Shown piece after piece: positions 1 to 32,600 of a DNA stretch of 64,000 nucleotides (its first letter is position 1; every line of letters starts with the position of its first letter). The notes under the pieces are model-generated. The model was given only the letters and a program-made list of their open reading frames with translations. It ran no database searches and was not told the origin of the DNA. Source of the stretch: Cynocephalus volans (Eukaryota > Chordata > Mammalia > Dermoptera > Cynocephalidae). The stretch is from contig NC_084469.1 of NCBI RefSeq assembly GCF_027409185.1, forward strand, positions 104,843,835 to 104,907,834, read 5' to 3'. A program made the position numbers and the translations under genes.

Positions 1-2477
1 GTGGGTTGAGGGTTGAGCCTTCAGGGAAAATGTTCTCTCTTCAGGAGGGGGAAGGTGCTGACTGTCTGGTGATTCTGTTCCCTGGGTGGTCAATGTAGCA
101 GTGGTTGGAAGAACGATCTAGAAGGGTCTTATCTATTGCTGCTGTGCTTTAAGGTGTGATGGATACAGCAGTGAACAAAACCAACAGAGGCCTTTCCTCA
201 AGGGGCTGATGGTCTAGTGGGGCACTTTTGGCCAGGACCCCCTGGCCTGGGTGGCCTAGTGGCCAAGTCCCTGGGGTTCTCGTGCTATCCAGAGCCAGGT
301 CTCCCACTCCCCCAGCCCTAGCCCAGCTAGAGGCTCCTTTTGTGGGCAGGATTTGAAGGAAGGGCCACTCAGCTTCCAGCCTCCGGGCAGGAGAAGGGCC
401 CCACTTAAACATCTGATTATGCCATACATTTGTGTTTGTTGCTCTTCCATGAGCCACAGTCTGTCTCCCCACTACCAAGGCAAGTCCCCAGGTGGAAGAG
501 TTTTCTTTGGGGTCACCACTGGGTGCTATCCTATAGAGGCTGAGGAATTTAGAGTACCTGAGGACAGGAGGGAGGTGGCTTCAGCCTGATTCCTGCTTCC
601 CTGCAGGGCTAGTTTAAGGTAGGTGGGTTCTACTGGGTTCTTCTTCCCTAGGCCCCCAGGTTTCCTGGATGGATTCTTCCAAAGAAAGGGGGCAATGGAA
701 GGCAAGACTCTGCCCAAGGCCAGAAAGAGAGTGGGCGTGGGGGGACTGAGGTTCCCCCATCCTTGTGGTCCTCTGTCCATTCTGGCTCCATTTCCTTAAG
801 TGAACAGGCACAGAACTTAGGGACCTTCCCCTGCCCTAAGTAAGTTTCACTCACTTATTCCACCACCCTTTCCTTGGTCAGTTGTTTCTTCTCTGAGCCT
901 CCTCCTCTTCCTCTCCCCTCGCCTCCCTTCCCCAGAAACAATGGGAGTGTGTGGGTAGGGGCTCCTTGTCCTGGGATCTCCCCAGCTTCTCACCCTGCTG
1001 AGCGCCTGCTAGACAGGTGCAGCCTGGCAGTTGTGCACACCAAACCATTCCACCGGAGTATTTTTAGGAAAGTTTTTCCCCTTCTTCTGTCCCCCACCCC
1101 CGCCCCCCACAGAAGTCATTTCTTCCTCTGCTTTCTCTTTCTGTCTTTGCTTTCTTCCCCTTTCCCTGCCTCTCAGAACCTTGTATCTCTCTGATTCTTT
1201 TTGTCGCAGTCTTCTTTTTTTGAACTGCTTTGCTTTGGCCCTGATTCTCTACCTTGGCTCCTCCTGCTCTCTCTGCCTTTTAGTTTTAGTTTTGTGTTTT
1301 TGTCACTTTCTTGTTCTGGGTTTACTGCCTCCTCCCCTCTTTTCCCCAAACTGCTGCTTGTCACAGGCATGTCCCTTGAGTGGCCTCCAAAGCTTCTGCT
1401 CCCCTTTCTTATCCCAGGTTGACATTAGGGCCTGAAGGACTCTATCCCTTAACAAACAATTAGACCAAGGGCAAGTATATTTGGGGGGTGAGGGGTAGGG
1501 AGAGGGTGATGCCCAGTGCTGGGAGGTAGGGACACTATTAATAGTCCCAAGAGCAGCTGGGGGTGGGGGCAGTTGTCTGGCTGGCCTGGGCAGCTCAAAG
1601 GGCCAGAAAGGGCAGTGCTGGAAATAGAGGGCATGGGTGGAGGTGGGGGAGCAGATCTGTAGGCCCCTTGCTGGGATGGGGGCACCCCTGCCCGAGGGCC
1701 CCTGTTTTTTCTTGGTGTGCAGGATGTGGAGGGCATTCTCCACCATTGGTTTCTATCAGATTGAGGAGGTGTCAGAAGCTGAAGAGGCTAGGGGTCACTT
1801 GCCTGGACCCTATGATCACATGATTCCTGGCCCCAGGCCTTCTCGGAAATGCTGGATCCAACTGCTGGCTGAGTTGTGGCACCAGCCGCACTGCCAGGAG
1901 AGGTGCCCAGCTGCCCATGGACCAGTGCCTGTGCTTGTGGTGTCCTCAGCTCTCTGTATCCCTAGGGTGAGGCTGGGCTGGGCTGGACAGAACAGGGCCT
2001 TGGACTCAGCATCCTTAAAATGGGAGGGGGGCGTCGGGGGACAAGTGTTGTCTTCCCCCTCTCTGTTAGCCTTCCCTTTCCTGCCTCTCCCCCACTCTGT
2101 TTACAATGTGGTGACCATCCTGAGACCGTTTACTGATGGCGCTGCACACCAAAGTGGGGAATGACATGCTTGTACAGGTGTCCATCATAGCTTTGCTTTT
2201 TATTTGCAGAGAAACATCTTCACCACTCTTTGCAGATGGTGGTGGGCCAGGTACCAAGGGAGCCCCTCTGTTCACTGGCTGTGGTCTTGGGTGAGACACC
2301 AAAACCTACAATCTAGGACATATTCACTGTGTCATAAAGGGCATAAGCTCCTATGCGAGGGGAGCCAAGATTTAGCCACAGCTTACCCACCCAGGTGGCA
2401 TCCGGGCGGAGCCTGGAATGAGGAATAGGGTCTCAGTTAAGTGGAGATAGAGAGAAATAGTAATCCAGGTAGAAGGA

Positions 2478-2650
2478 CACGTCACATTTATTGAGCCCTG
2501 AGCTGAGCACCTTATTAGACATATTTTCTAATTTAATCCTCACCCGAGATCCCTAATGAACAGGTGTTATCTCCATTTTCCAGATGAGGAAACAGTTCAT
2601 AACTCAGCCAACGTCACCAGACTGATAGTTTCTGAACCTGGATGTGAATG
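2478..2650 (-). repeat. MIR relic
   Basis: acatttattgagccctgagc, aatttaatcctcaccc and ccattttccagatgaggaaa are the reverse-complement MIR core. Confidence 0.7.
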
Positions 2651-5600
2651 CAGGGGGTGCTCCGAAATGCCACTGCCAGCATCCTACCTCCTCCCTCCAC
2701 CTCCCCTCCACCTTGATGTGCCCCCTTCACTCCCCTTGTGCTGAGGTGAGGCGAGCCCAGCCAGTGTAGAGCACTGCATTGTACCCCCTTCAGCAAACAC
2801 AGGGTCCAGACCAAGGGCACCTCCCTGTGGAGGCAGGCCTGGGTGGCAGCTCCTGCCTCTCTTCATCTCTCTGATGTTCTTTTCTTTGCCTCCTTCGGTA
2901 GTGTCTGTGTCATCTTCAGTCCTTCTCTGATGGGAATTCTGCTCTGATGGGAATTCCTAGCTCCTGGGCACCCCTGAAATATCCAGACCAGTGTTGCCAC
3001 CAGGCGCTGGGTCTGCTCGTTCATTACACAGGCAGTTGTGGAGCCCTGCTGTCTGAGGCGCTGGGTTACCTGCCAAGGACAGACCCAGAAGGAGCCTGCA
3101 GGCCCACCCACATCTCCCAGTGCTGCTGTGGCTGGGGGTCTCATTTATTAACTGCCGGGCTGGGCTTGAAGAAGCAGCTAACAGGCTGACAGGCCTGGGC
3201 TCTCCCTCTGTCCACACACCCTCCTTCTCTTTCCTTTGCTGGCCACTGCCTGTCATCCCTTGGGGAAGAGCAACAGAGCACCCATTTCCACACTGCCTCC
3301 TGGCTTCTCCAGCCGCTCAGTGCCTATCCCCCACCTCAGGAGTCCTCCTTGGGCGGGGGAAAGCTATGAGCAAAGGTTCTCCTGGAAGTTGCCGGGCATA
3401 GAACACTGAACAGCTCACACTGGAGAGCTCCCTGGAGGGTTCTGGGGCTGCATGCTGGGGATGGAGGGGCAGGTGGGAGTTCTGACTCTGGCTGTCTGGG
3501 GCCTCAGGCTTTTAGATGAAGCCCAAGCCCGCTCTGCTGGTCTAGGTACCAAATGAGCTGACAGACAGACAGTGCTTTCTCCTTCCTGCAGCCTTACTGC
3601 CTGGCTGCGAGCCCTGCAGTAGCCAGATATGGCCCTTGCTACAGGATCACTCCAGACTGTATCCATGGTGGTGGGGGTGGGTCAGGGATGGAAAGTAAAA
3701 TGTCCCATGGTGGCCCTGTGGCCTAAACTGTGGCACAACCCTCCCCTCCCAAGCCCCCCCGCCTGCATGGCTTTCCTTAAGCCTGGGTTCCAGGGGCAGC
3801 CAGAAGGAACTAGACCACGTGTGTGCCTATGAATTAGGATCTCTCTCTTCTCTGCCACTTGTCCCCTCTGCTGCATCCCCCCCCAGCAGGTGACTCAATT
3901 CAAAGGGGCTTGAGCCCCTTTCAATCCATGAGTGAAGAGGGAATAAGGAAAGGAGAGAAGAGGTGGTGGAGGAGTGGCAAGTCCTCTATCCCTGTCCCCG
4001 TCCCCACCCACAGCTTCAGGACTGTGCTTCCTGGTCAGGCTCTTGCTTCCAAACCATGTGAGAGTCTAGGGATGAGAGGAGGGAAAAACCCACTGCCTCA
4101 GAATGGCTCCAGGATGGGCATGTGTGCACATGAGTGTGTGTACACACATACACACAGGCTGGTAGGGGTTGGGTGGGGAATGGAGGGAAGGACAGGAAGA
4201 TCCTAAAAGCCCCCTGGGCCTGGGCCCAAGCTGAGCCCTGCCCTCGTCTGCCCTCTGGGTGCCCTGTTTTCTCAAGGACTTCTTCAGTCCCGAGTCTCCT
4301 GTTTGCTGAGACAGGGAGAACCCCTCTCTGACCCACTCCCATAGCCCCCCATCCATCCGCCGGTCCCCTCCTCAGGGTGTCTCAGGTTCTTGGACTTGGG
4401 TTTCAGGAGGCACAATAGTTACATTTTCCAGCTCTGATTGCTACAGGCCAGGCCTCTGGCTCCCCTTGAGATAGGGTTTCCCGTGCCCTGGACACTCCGG
4501 AATAGCAGAGGAGGAGGGAGAGAGGTGGGAGGAGGGGCACAGTGCTGAGGGGGGCTGGGGATTGGTTCCTGAACCACATAAGCCCTTCAGAGGACAGGGT
4601 GTGTGGCTGCCTGGAGCCAGAACAGAGTGTACCCCCACTTGTTTCTAGAACCTCAGGCCTGGGGAGGGCCAGGCAAAAGCAGGCACACCCCCAAGGGCTG
4701 TCCTCCCCAGTCCCCAAAGGCCAGTGGTCCCCTGCAGAGGAGAATAGGGCTCCTCTCTGGCAGTTCTGGGCATACCATCTTAGTCCACTCTGCTTGACAA
4801 TGACAAGTGGCTGGTGGCATCTCCAAGTGTGTGTGTCTGAGTGTATGACGAGTGTGCTCACCCAGTGTACCCACATGCCTGGGTATACACATGTATGTGC
4901 AGCTGAGGCCGGATCTGTGTGCCCCTCTTGGACCCCAAAGAATTTGTTCGGTGAAGTCCACGGGGGCATCTGGCCAGCAAGTTACACGTGGCCCCTTTCA
5001 CAGAGCGAGTTTGTTTCGAGTGGGAGCTGAGGCAGAGTGTTGGCTGCAGTGAGCAGGAATTCCTCCCTCACCTAGCGGGAGCCATAAATATCTTCCCGTC
5101 TGTGGCTGGAAAAAATATATATATTAAAAACACACTGTCAATTGGGGTTTATATGCAATGCTGGGCTCCTCCTGGCTGCTGGAGCTTCCCCTCCAGAGCT
5201 CCGATGAAGAGGCAGAGTCCTCTCGGGAACATGCACATGCACACACACGTGAAAACAGGCAGCATGTGCAAGAAAGGCAGGGTTGCGGGGGAGCTTTGTG
5301 GCTATTCCAGGGGATCTGGAGGGGCCCAGGGAAGAGAGGGAAGGGACACTGGCCACCATAGCCCTAGCCTGGCCTAGGTCTGGGCACTGCTTGAGGCCTC
5401 CAGTCCACAAGCCATTGATGTGAGGGAGCGTCCCGTGGTGTGTGGATAAATGCGAAGCGGCCCGGAATCTGGAGCCAAGTCCCATTTCAGAGGCTTGTTC
5501 TGCAGAGCCCACCAGGGTCCAGGCTGAGTCAGAGTCCAGATTTATCACCTGCTCCCTCATAGCCCTCCCTTCCGGAAGCCTGCAAAGTGGCCAGAACCAC

Positions 5601-6587
5601 AGGCAGGGGAGGTCTCTGCCTTGGATGTGTGGATTGTACAAGGGGCCCAGGACCCTGGAGCAGGGCGGTCACAGAGCTGCATGAGCCAACCCGACACCCC
5701 CAAAAGCACTGAGAATGAACTGTGGGCTCTGAGGTTCTCTCCCTCCCCAAACCTGGCCCAGGGGCAGGGACCCAAATGCCTGCCTGTCCAGGGCATCCAT
5801 CGGACATAGAGGCTGGACTCACTTTTTAGGTGGCTGCATTTGATGGGCTGAATAGGAGGCAGCCGAGAGCACCAAAGGAGCTCTCTGGTCCTCAGCACCA
5901 GGATGTAGGGAAACATGGAGTTGTCTTGGGGCTAAAGGGAGGCAGCTGTGCCCTCTGTCCCATCTCCAAATCTCTCCAGGAAGTGACAGGAGTGTAGTCT
6001 CTGAAGAGAGGTGCATGGAGGGGGGTCAGGGTTTTATTTCCTGCCTTCGTCAGGATGGCCCTGAATTAGGGGGTGTACTAGGTGCCCACTGCTCTGGCAA
6101 CCAAACTGGAAAGAAGTCCGGAAAGGCTGCCAGGGGATGTGACCCCAAAAGACTGGGGAGTGAGAGAGACAGCCTTGGGGGTGTGAGCCCGGTGGGAGAG
6201 GATAAAAGATGGAGGCCAGCACCTGCCCACATTCTGCCAGCCAACACCATCCCTGCCCCTCCACTGGCCCGCAGGCCACCAGCTGGCCCATTGTGCCCGG
6301 TGAGAAAGCAGACAGTGGAGGGGGGCTCCCATGTGGGCAAGGGCTCACTCATGCCCGCCCGCCCAGCAGGGCCTGCCAGGGCAGAGCCACCCTGAGCTGG
6401 GGATGAAGAGGGAGGAGGGGAGTGGCCGAGAGATGGAGCGTGGAGACTGAGCCGGATGCATGGCCGGCCAGTGCCCCTCTGGGAGGCCACCCTCCACCTT
6501 CCAAGTGGAGAACGGAGGCCCCGCTGTGCTGCAGTCAGGTCCCCTCCTGTGCTGTTGGCAGTGGGCAGTGTGCAGGGCCTGCGAACA

Positions 6588-6686
6588 GGAGATAAAGAGT
6601 TCAGGCAGAGTGTTTTTTCTCACTAACTGTGGATTTGTGTGTTTGTTCAGCTGGTGGCTCTGATAAGCTCCATTCTGCCAGATAAA
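6588..6686 (+). promoter_or_regulatory. GATA / E-box / RUNX-type motif cluster in NFIX intron
   Basis: Three GATA sites (AGATAA 6590-6595, TGATAAG 6661-6667, AGATAA 6680-6685), an E-box CAGCTG (6648-6653) and TGTGG (6628-6632) lie within 96 bp. CTG of the E-box is 7 bases from TGATAAG, the spacing bound by TAL1/LYL1-GATA complexes. Confidence 0.55.
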
Positions 6687-7409
6687 AGCCGAGCAGCCTC
6701 TAGGAGGGGCCTGGAAAAGGGTGTCAGAAAGGGACCTTCCTCCTCTCTGTCCCAAATCCCCGGGTTATCCCCTTCCCCAAAGAGCCCAGACAGGGAAGGG
6801 GGTCAAGGTGCAGGGATACTCTGTAGTGTGGCAGCTGGGGGCACAGCCCCTGATACCCAGGGGCTGTCTAGGCAGGCCTAGACTTCAGGGCATTCTGAGA
6901 AAGCTGGCCCAGCTGTCTCCCACCTGTGGGCCAGCAGGACATCTCCTCATGCTCCATGGGAGCCTGTACACCACGGACCCAGCACCTTTTCTGAGCCCTG
7001 CAGCCGCAGACTGGATTCCTGCCAGCCCCCTTCCCCTGTCTAAGAAGTGCCCTCAAACATGGTTTTCGGGGACCTGTCCCCATTATATCCCTTACTGTCC
7101 CGAGGTACCTGTCGCCCTGTTGGGGAAGGAGTCCACTCTTGCTGAACTAGTTGAGGCCCTGGGCCTGGAGATGGCCTATGAGGGCTTCTGCCACCTTTGA
7201 GCAGAGCCGTGGTGCCTCCAGGCCCCTGCCTCGACCCTCCTGGCCCTTGCACTGTGCTGGTCAGGAGGATGAGGGGGGATGCCACCAGAGTGGATCGGGG
7301 TGGGGAGGCCCTGGCTGCAGCTGCCCCCGCTGCAGGGCTGGCTCCTCCGCCTCTGAGCCTGGGTCCAGATTTTCAGTGTCTCTGCCTTTTGTCTGGGAGC
7401 CGAGCTGAG

Positions 7410-7545
7410 CAGGCCGGGCCGGCGGCGGCGCATTGTGGGGCCGCCAGCGTAAGATGGCTGCCAAGGCCTAAGATGGCTGCCAGCAGCGCCTGAGCCGCGC
7501 CGGGAGGCACGTGGCAGTGGCGGGCCGCGCCGAGCCTGCGTGCTC
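7410..7545 (+). promoter_or_regulatory. CpG-rich segment with two YY1-type AAGATGGCTGCC sites
   Basis: AAGATGGCTGCC occurs at 7451-7462 and 7470-7481, 19 bp apart, in a CpG-rich context starting ccgggccggcggcggcgc. This resembles a TATA-less promoter and could drive an internal NFIX transcript; no matching exon was identified. Confidence 0.4.
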
Positions 7546-9302
7546 CTCACATCCAGCTAAAAGTGATAGCAGCAGCCTGTCGAGCAGTGTCCTGGTGGAG
7601 AAGGATTTCCTGTCTGTCGCGCTCTCCTGAAGCCCATTTGTCTCTGCCTCCGTGGCTGGCCCACCTCCATCTCTTTGTTGGTTCTCCCGTCTTTCTGTCC
7701 CCGGGCCGGGTGTGCGCGTGCACACTCATACACGCACGCAGATGGCCGTCTCCACTTGACCTTTCACGGTAGGCCCGGACCTCTGACTCCATGGACCCAG
7801 GCCAGGAGGGCTTGGTGGGGACTGAGTTGGGCTTAGGATGGGTGGGGTTTGTAGCAGAGACCCCTGGGCAGCAGAGCCTAGACCATGTACCCCTCGCTGG
7901 ACTCTGCATGCCAGTCCTGAGGCTGTGCCTCTCTGGAGCTGTGAATTGGAGCAGCTTCAGAGCCATTCTCAGGAGGCCCTAGGTGGGCTACCTGCCACCT
8001 AGGCCCCCTGGCTGCTCCCTCCTGGACTGGCTGGGACTCCAGTCTGACCCAGAGAGCCAGGAATGGGAGGAGGTGAGAGAGTGACAAGAAACTTCATGCC
8101 CACATGATGCCAGGGCAGAGAGGCCGCTTTCCCAGGGAGTGTGGGATGAGGTCCCATGGGCTCCCTCCAGAGCATAGAGTGCTGCTAGCAGAGACAGCCG
8201 GGTGGGATCCCCTTTCCTGATCCCTAAACACACCACCCGGGTGAGTGAAAAGGGAGGGTACACCCTAAACCCTAGGTTGAGGGGCCTGGCAAACATTTTC
8301 CTTATAGACCTATTTTCTTGATTTGCTACAAAATGTATTACAATTTTTTAGATTTAAAAAAATCTGACAAGGTAAAGGATGGGGGGGTGGGCCTGAAATT
8401 GTCACCCTTTTCCACTGGGGTAGGTGGCCAGGAACTTGGCCAGTGTTCCCAGCCTCGGATGCAGCGGGATCCTTGCTCTGAGAGTAGAGGGTGCCCCACA
8501 GGTGGATCACTGTTCTGCCCACCAGCCCCAGCCCCCAGCTGTCTTCCTTCCCTTCCGAGTGTCTGAAGGGTCCCCAGCCCAACTCTCAGCGGATATAGCC
8601 CTTTGCGAACCTCCTCATAGTGGGAGGCCAGCAGGCTGAACGCAGGTGGTGGGCAAGACCCAGGAGGCAGGGTTGCTCCAAAGAGTCAGGCAAGGTCCTG
8701 GCTAACACCAAGGCCCACTTTTCAGATGCTACCCCCCATGTTATACCCCTGCGAGCAGCTGATTCTTTACCAAATGCCTGCCTTTGCCCCACAACTTGCC
8801 CCAGTCCCTCTCTACTCCCCTCTCCAGCTGCCATGCCCGGACAGGCATTCTGGAGGTCCCCGTTGTGCCCCTGGCACACAAAGCTTTGAGGATCTTGGGG
8901 GGGGGGGGGCTTTCCCAAGCTCAGCAAAATATTCACACACACACTCCACCCTGCCCCCAGCCCTCTGTGAGCTCCCACTGCACAATGGGCCCTTGTCTTG
9001 GGGCTCCCTCTGAGCAGCTGTGGCACTAGGGCATGAGACAGACCAGACAGGCTGGCACAGAGCGGGCGGTGGCAGCAGGGCAAATCTCCCCCCTCTGGGT
9101 TGCCAGGCACTGCCTGTGAGCATAAAGGTGAGGTGGGGGAGGCGCAGGCAGACAGGAATGGCATTAATTAACCAAGTGAGGGAAGAGGATGCTCCTCTAG
9201 AAGCTTGGGCCGGGTGGGGGATGGGGGACCTTTGGGTCCCTCCCAGCTTCAGCCATGGTCCTTTCTTCTCTCCTGGGTACCCTCCTTTTCCTGACTCTTG
9301 GC

Positions 9303-9524
9303 CAGTGCTGCTGAACCATGGGTGACTTTGTCCCTCCGGGCACATTGGGCAGTGTCTGGAGACAGTTTGGGTTGTCACAACTGGGGTGCTACTGTCATCT
9401 AGTGGGTGGAGGCCAGCAATGCTGCCAAACCTCTACAATGCACAAGACTCACCCACCCCCCTGCTGCCACAGAGAACAACCCAGCCCAAGTGTCAGTAGT
9501 GTCAAGGCTGAGAAACCTGTGCTA
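9303..9524 (-). mobile_element. MER20-like hAT relic
   Basis: Read on the - strand it has the familiar order: gacactactgacacttggg, cattgtagaggtttggcagc, cctggcctccaccca-like, then ttgtgacaacccaaactgtc. Family name is from memory. Confidence 0.65.
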
Positions 9525-9718
9525 GGCATAAGCCGGTTTCTCCTTCCCCATCTTCTGGTCTCCTGAGACTCCCTGAATTAGCATGGGGTGAAGGTAGGGT
9601 GCAGGTGTTTGCTGGCCAGGGCGGCCCCACTCCTGCACAGGGCTCAAGGGTCAGCTTCTTGCTGATGTTTATGGGAAACTTTACTCCTGATCCATCCTCC
9701 CCTTTGTGTCTCTTGCAG

Positions 9719-29623
<19,905 letters not shown>

Positions 29624-32600
29624 TAAGATCGACAAAAGAAACAACACAATGAAAAGAAGAGGTTCCTCAAAAGGGGGGAGAAGAAATTTTGAGACATGGA
29701 AAAATCCCCCAGCCCAGCCCCACCGAAAAGCAAAAATTATACGTCGTCAGCCACTCAGCCCTTCTCTCCTCCCTCCCGGGGACCCCTGTGGGCCCCAGAA
29801 ATTGCCCAATTCTCGGAGAGCCCTTGGAAAGGGTCTCGGTGGAGCTGTGTGCCAGCAGCCAAGCAGAAAGAAACATGCAAAGCGGACTCTGTCAAGTAGA
29901 AGACAGAAAGAAAGGATGAGACAGAACTGCCTTCCTGCCCACCCACCCAGCCCCAGCCTTCTGGGGAAGGAACAAAATCCCCAAACAAAGCAACCAGCAT
30001 AGTTCTGAAGGGGCCTGGCCCCCATCCTCGCCCTTCTTAGGGGAACCCCACCCTCCACTGGGCTTGGAGCTTCCATAGGGAGCTCGGAGGACCAGCTTGT
30101 AAAGATGATGGGGGCAGATCCTTCGGGCTTTCCTCTGTGGGCTCTGCCCCTCCCTCACAGCCTTGGCTCCGACTTCTTCCTCAGCTGCTCTGGACCAGCG
30201 AGGGAGGGCTTCCCCCGCCCCACCCTTGGGCTGAAAGCCCCCAGGTGGGCAGGGGGTGACCCCTGGAGCTAGTTGCATGAGCCCAGAGACGAAGGTGTTC
30301 TGCCACCCCACCCTGAACCGCAGGGGCAGTTCCTGGACCGACCCCTCTGTACAGTCCATAGGAAAAAGTCGGAACGTTGAGCTCACCCCCCAGCTCAGAC
30401 AGGCCCCCTCTTCCCTCTCTCCGCAGGCCAGGAGGGCCACTCTCCTGCCACGCAACGAATGAGGGGAGTCGGGCCCCAGGTCGCCCCCGCACCCCATCCC
30501 TGCATGCAGGTGCCCTCGCTCTGCCCCATTGGTCCCTGTCCCTGCCCCTCATGCAATCAGCCCTGCTGGGGCCAGGCCGGAGAGTGGAGCAGAGAGGGGA
30601 TTCCGGAGCTGAGCGAGGAGGACGAGGCAGCCGTTGCTACTGTCGGCTAAGCCACCACCTGCGCTTAGGTAGGCGTCCTGCTCACCGCCGACTTTCAGTT
30701 CCTTTGGAGGGTGTTGGGTGTCATCCTTTTCAAGTGTTTTGGAGCTTTCTGCCCTCCCCCCATCCCCACCCCTCCCATGGCCACTTCTCTCTGGATTTTA
30801 GCTGTAATGTCTTTGCTCTTTATTTAGGGGTGGGGCATTCATTGTTTGGGTCTTTTGCTATTGCAATTGGGAACTCCTCCATTTGAGCAACTTGGGAACA
30901 ATTTGGTAACACGCCACACCACAGGAAGTAACTCTCCCCCCCAGCCCCCTCCTCCCCCAAGGGATGGTTGGGGGGCCTGTCCAGAGGGTCTTCAGAAGCC
31001 TCCCTGGGAGGGAGGTGGAGCATGAGCACACCTAGCTCCTCTCCAGGGTGTGACTTGGCCCCTCTGGCTTGTCTTTCTGTGCCTTACTCTCTCCTCCCTG
31101 TGTCTCCCCTCCCTGGCCCCCTTGGAGTCCTTGTGCCTCTCTTTTTCTTCACTGTATGAAAACACAAAGCACAGGTCAGGATCCTCTGAAGGTCAATCAA
31201 TCCAACATTGCACCACGTAGGGGTGGGTTATGGATTTTATTTATTGTGAATCTAGTGTGTGAGGCTGTGGCCCACAAGCAGGCGAGGGGGGAAGAGAGGG
31301 AGGGCCATTACCTGGGGCTGAAGGGGCCAGGAGGTAGTGCCTCCTCAGGTGGAAGATGGCTGGCCCCAGGGGAGCTTTTGTTGGAAGTTGAGGGAAACCT
31401 CCCCCATTCCCCCAGCACGCAGCCGATCCCAGGGCTGAGGGGTGGGGGATTCCCACAGGAGCCTCCGGGGGTGGGACGTGGGGAGTAAGGCCCCAGGGCT
31501 GGGGGGCCGGGTGGGCCGGGCGTAATGCGCGGTAAAAGTGCAATGATTTTTCAGTTCGGTTGGCTAAACAGGGTCAGAGCTGAGAGCAGAGCGGAAGGGA
31601 CCTCCTGCCTGGCTGCACGTGCCCCTTCCCTCAAAGACAATCGGGCCCGCAGACGCTGTAGGCCTGCGGGCGTCGGGGCCTGCGGGGTACCCCCCACCCC
31701 GGGCGAGGTCGGAAGCTGCAGGCCAGCTGGGCCCGGGCCGGAGCGTGCCCGGCGGGGCTGCCCCGGCAGGCGGGGGTTGGGGGGTGCTCCTTTCTCACGT
31801 GGTGTTGTCAGGGGCAGGCGAGGGGCAATGAGGGCGACAACAGATGTGGGGACGTGTTAGGAGAGGGAAAAAAACCCACAAAGATATATATGGGGGAAAT
31901 GAACTTTTGTTTTTTTCATTGAACCAAGTGCAATGCATCAGAGTTTTCCTATCTTTGTATGTTAAGAGATTAAGAAAAAATTCTATTTTTGTTGTAATGT
32001 CCTCGAGGCTCTGGGGACGCTAAAAGAACCGGGCCTGCCCCGCCCTGCGTGGGGATAATGAAAGCTGAGTGTTTTTCCTTTTTTTTTTTTTTTTTTTTTT
32101 TTCTGTTTTTAGTTTTTCTTTTTCTTTTTAAGTCGTTTTCCTGTGTTGACGAGGATGATCTGGGGTTTTTATTTGTTTCGTCGTTCGTTCTCGGTTTCGG
32201 TGGGAGGGCTGAAGGAAACGTTCACATTTCAGAGTTTAAAAAAAAAAATCCAACACCTCGACATTTAAGAAAACCAACACAAGATCAAAAAGGAAAAGGA
32301 CGAGAGAAAATTATTTTTAAGATAATTAAACAAAAACCCTGGTGCTTCTTACATTATAAAGTACGTTTTAAAAAAATCCACAAACTATTATACATAAGTT
32401 TATGAATCAATTAAATATCCTGCACTTGTTAGGAACAAGCATATCCCTTCTTTGTTGAGTTTAACGGAACGGGACAGCGGCGTGCGCCCGGCGGCTGGGC
32501 TGCTTCAGCCGCGGGTCTCCCCGGGCGCCCCCTCCCTGAGGCCCAGCGCCCCCTCCTCGCCCCGTCCCCGTCCGGGTACCGGGGCGCGGCGGGGGTCCCC

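Larger units (their letters stand above)
1..9718 (+). other. NFIX: NFIX intron 2 (3' part), no exon seen
   Basis: No coding exon is supported. It holds a strongly pyrimidine-rich stretch (about 880-1420), a MIR relic (about 2478-2650), an AT-rich pocket (5082-5155), a GATA/E-box cluster (6590-6685), a small CpG-rich segment with tandem YY1-type sites (7410-7545), a G run at 8898-8909 and a MER20-like element (9303-9524). A fragment near 155-235 resembles an old interspersed repeat. Confidence 0.8.
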
